This document shows positions 63,072 to 64,000 of a DNA stretch of 64,000 bases, in pieces (the stretch's first letter is position 1; each line of letters opens with the position of its first letter). The translations under genes were made by a program, and so were the position numbers. Under the pieces are notes generated by a model. The model was not told where the DNA came from. It did not search any database and was given only the letters and a program-made list of their open reading frames with translations. Origin of the DNA: Verrucomicrobiales bacterium (lineage in GTDB: Bacteria > Verrucomicrobiota > Verrucomicrobiia > Verrucomicrobiales > DEV007); assembly GCA_002698785.1 (NCBI GenBank), contig PAAG01000053.1, forward strand, positions 186,001 to 250,000, given 5' to 3'.

Positions 63072-64000
63072 ATGAACCGAATCGTAACCGGTGCAGCAGC
63101 TTTGAATCAGATCCCGCTCGATTGGGATGGAAACCGTCGTCGTGCCGTTGCGGCAGTCAAAGAAGCGAAAGAAAGCGGGGTGGGTTACCTTTGCCTGCCA
63201 GAACTCGCTTTGAGCGGATATGGCTGCGAAGATATGTTTCTCGCTCCGGAAGTTGGAGAGCGAGCGCTGGATTCCCTGGTGAAATTTGCCGCCGAATGTG
63301 AGGATATCGTTGTCGCCGTGGGTGTTCCCTTGTGGTTCGAGAGTTCTGTTTACAATGCGGTGGCCCTGATCGCCGACGGACAGATCGTCGGCGTAGTGGC
63401 CAAGCAGAATCTCGCGGGAGATGGGTTGCATTATGAACCGCGGTGGTTCAAACCTTGGACCGAAGGACAGGTCGAGTCGGTCAAGATAGCAGGGAAGAAA
63501 GTTCCCCTCGGCGATCTGGTTTTTGATATCGGTGGTGTCCGTCTCGGCTTCGAGATTTGTGAGGATGCATGGGTGGCAAATCGACCCGGAACTCGTCTCG
63601 CTCGGAGGGGAGTGGATTTGATCTTTAATCCCAGTGCCAGCCATTTTGCCTTTGGCAAACAGATAGTGAGGGAGCGATTTGTGCTTGAGGGTTCTCGTGC
63701 GTTTGCCTGCGGCTATGTGTATGCGAATTTGTTAGGGAACGAGGCGGGAAGAATCATCTACGACGGTGGAACGGTGATCGCCTGTGGCGGAGAGTATGTA
63801 GCGGAAGGGAGACGTTTTTCTTTTCACGACCATGTGCTCACTGCAGCGACGATTGACCTCAACCTCACGAGGCTTCATCAGGCGCGCCAGGTTAGCCATC
63901 GGCCGTTGCTTGGTGAGTCGGACGCCCTGACAGTGTCGTTGGATTTCGTGCCGGGATGGAAAGGGCCATTTACGACATCCGGGGCAGTGGCCGATCATGC
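63072..64000 (+). CDS. nadE: NAD+ synthase, glutamine-dependent (N-terminal part, runs off the window)
   Basis: About 309 codons from ATG 63072, still open at the right edge. The nitrilase/glutaminase domain shows Glu of LCLPELALSGYG (about residue 44-47), Lys of VVAKQNLAGDG and Cys of LGFEICEDAW. The glutamine amidotransferase domain releases ammonia for the synthase part, which lies beyond the window. Divergent from pyrD with about 110 bp between. NadE makes NAD+ from nicotinate adenine dinucleotide. The stretch NPSASHFAFGK supports the NadE type rather than a free nitrilase. Confidence 0.93.
   Translation, partial: MNRIVTGAAALNQIPLDWDGNRRRAVAAVKEAKESGVGYLCLPELALSGYGCEDMFLAPEVGERALDSLVKFAAECEDIVVAVGVPLWFESSVYNAVALIADGQIVGVVAKQNLAGDGLHYEPRWFKPWTEGQVESVKIAGKKVPLGDLVFDIGGVRLGFEICEDAWVANRPGTRLARRGVDLIFNPSASHFAFGKQIVRERFVLEGSRAFACGYVYANLLGNEAGRIIYDGGTVIACGGEYVAEGRRFSFHDHVLTAATIDLNLTRLHQARQVSHRPLLGESDALTVSLDFVPGWKGPFTTSGAVADH

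Overview
This 64 kb window is a stretch of bacterial chromosome with mid-range GC. It is densely coded: no gap between genes exceeds 300 bp, and many neighbours are joined by 4-base ATGA overlaps. Gene content fits a Verrucomicrobiota-like (PVC) bacterium: secreted family-S1 sulfatases, paired Gfo/Idh/MocA oxidoreductases, a MetallophosN/C-type phosphoesterase, DUF3500, secreted ester hydrolases and a multihaem cytochrome with a SulP transporter. This assignment is inference from gene content; no rRNA or tRNA gene was seen. No CRISPR array, insertion sequence, prophage or replication origin was seen either.

Layout. 0-10 kb: an exported protein with a CcmH-like Cys tail, a DPM1-like glycosyltransferase and a GNAT enzyme. 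Then a minus-strand operon of three secreted ester hydrolases (sulfatase, phosphoesterase, SGNH), an OsmC protein, and a plus-strand operon (alpha/beta hydrolase, phosphoesterase, nucleotidyltransferase-HAD fusion). 10-20 kb: clpX, two sugar-type oxidoreductases, a sigma factor, and a lipid cluster (HAD phosphatase, LplT-like MFS, acyltransferase fused to a degenerate AMP-binding domain). 20-30 kb: rplU-rpmA-trmL, a tandem AP2-like protein, a lone LolD-type ATPase, a pentahaem cytochrome, rnhA with a heptosyltransferase, and an ABC-2 transporter with a TPR-like partner. 30-40 kb: thyA-folA with a LOG-family gene, an HDAC-like deacylase, yqeY, ispD, a HerA-like ATPase, a second sulfatase, ferredoxin-metF and a peptidyl-prolyl isomerase. 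40-50 kb: eukaryote-type deoC with an aldehyde dehydrogenase and HNH protein, a DUF3500 protein, and a three-gene ECF sigma/short membrane protein/Spy-like module next to a SulP transporter. 50-64 kb: secreted esterases, bioA, an acid phosphatase, a YlbF protein with a Cys-rich tail, a Ski2-like helicase, a Prc-type protease, CPBP-comF, accD facing pyrD, and the start of nadE.

How it fits together: most of the window is housekeeping (protein quality control, folate/dTMP, lipid, pyrimidine, biotin and NAD synthesis). It is interspersed with exported hydrolases that would strip sulfate, phosphate and acyl esters from polysaccharides, which suits a marine or mucus polysaccharide degrader. The most system-like unit is the sigma/membrane/Spy-like trio at 45.9-47.3 kb. 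It matches the CnrH/CnrY/CnrX layout in size and topology, and a perfect 16-nt palindrome lies just before the downstream SulP gene.
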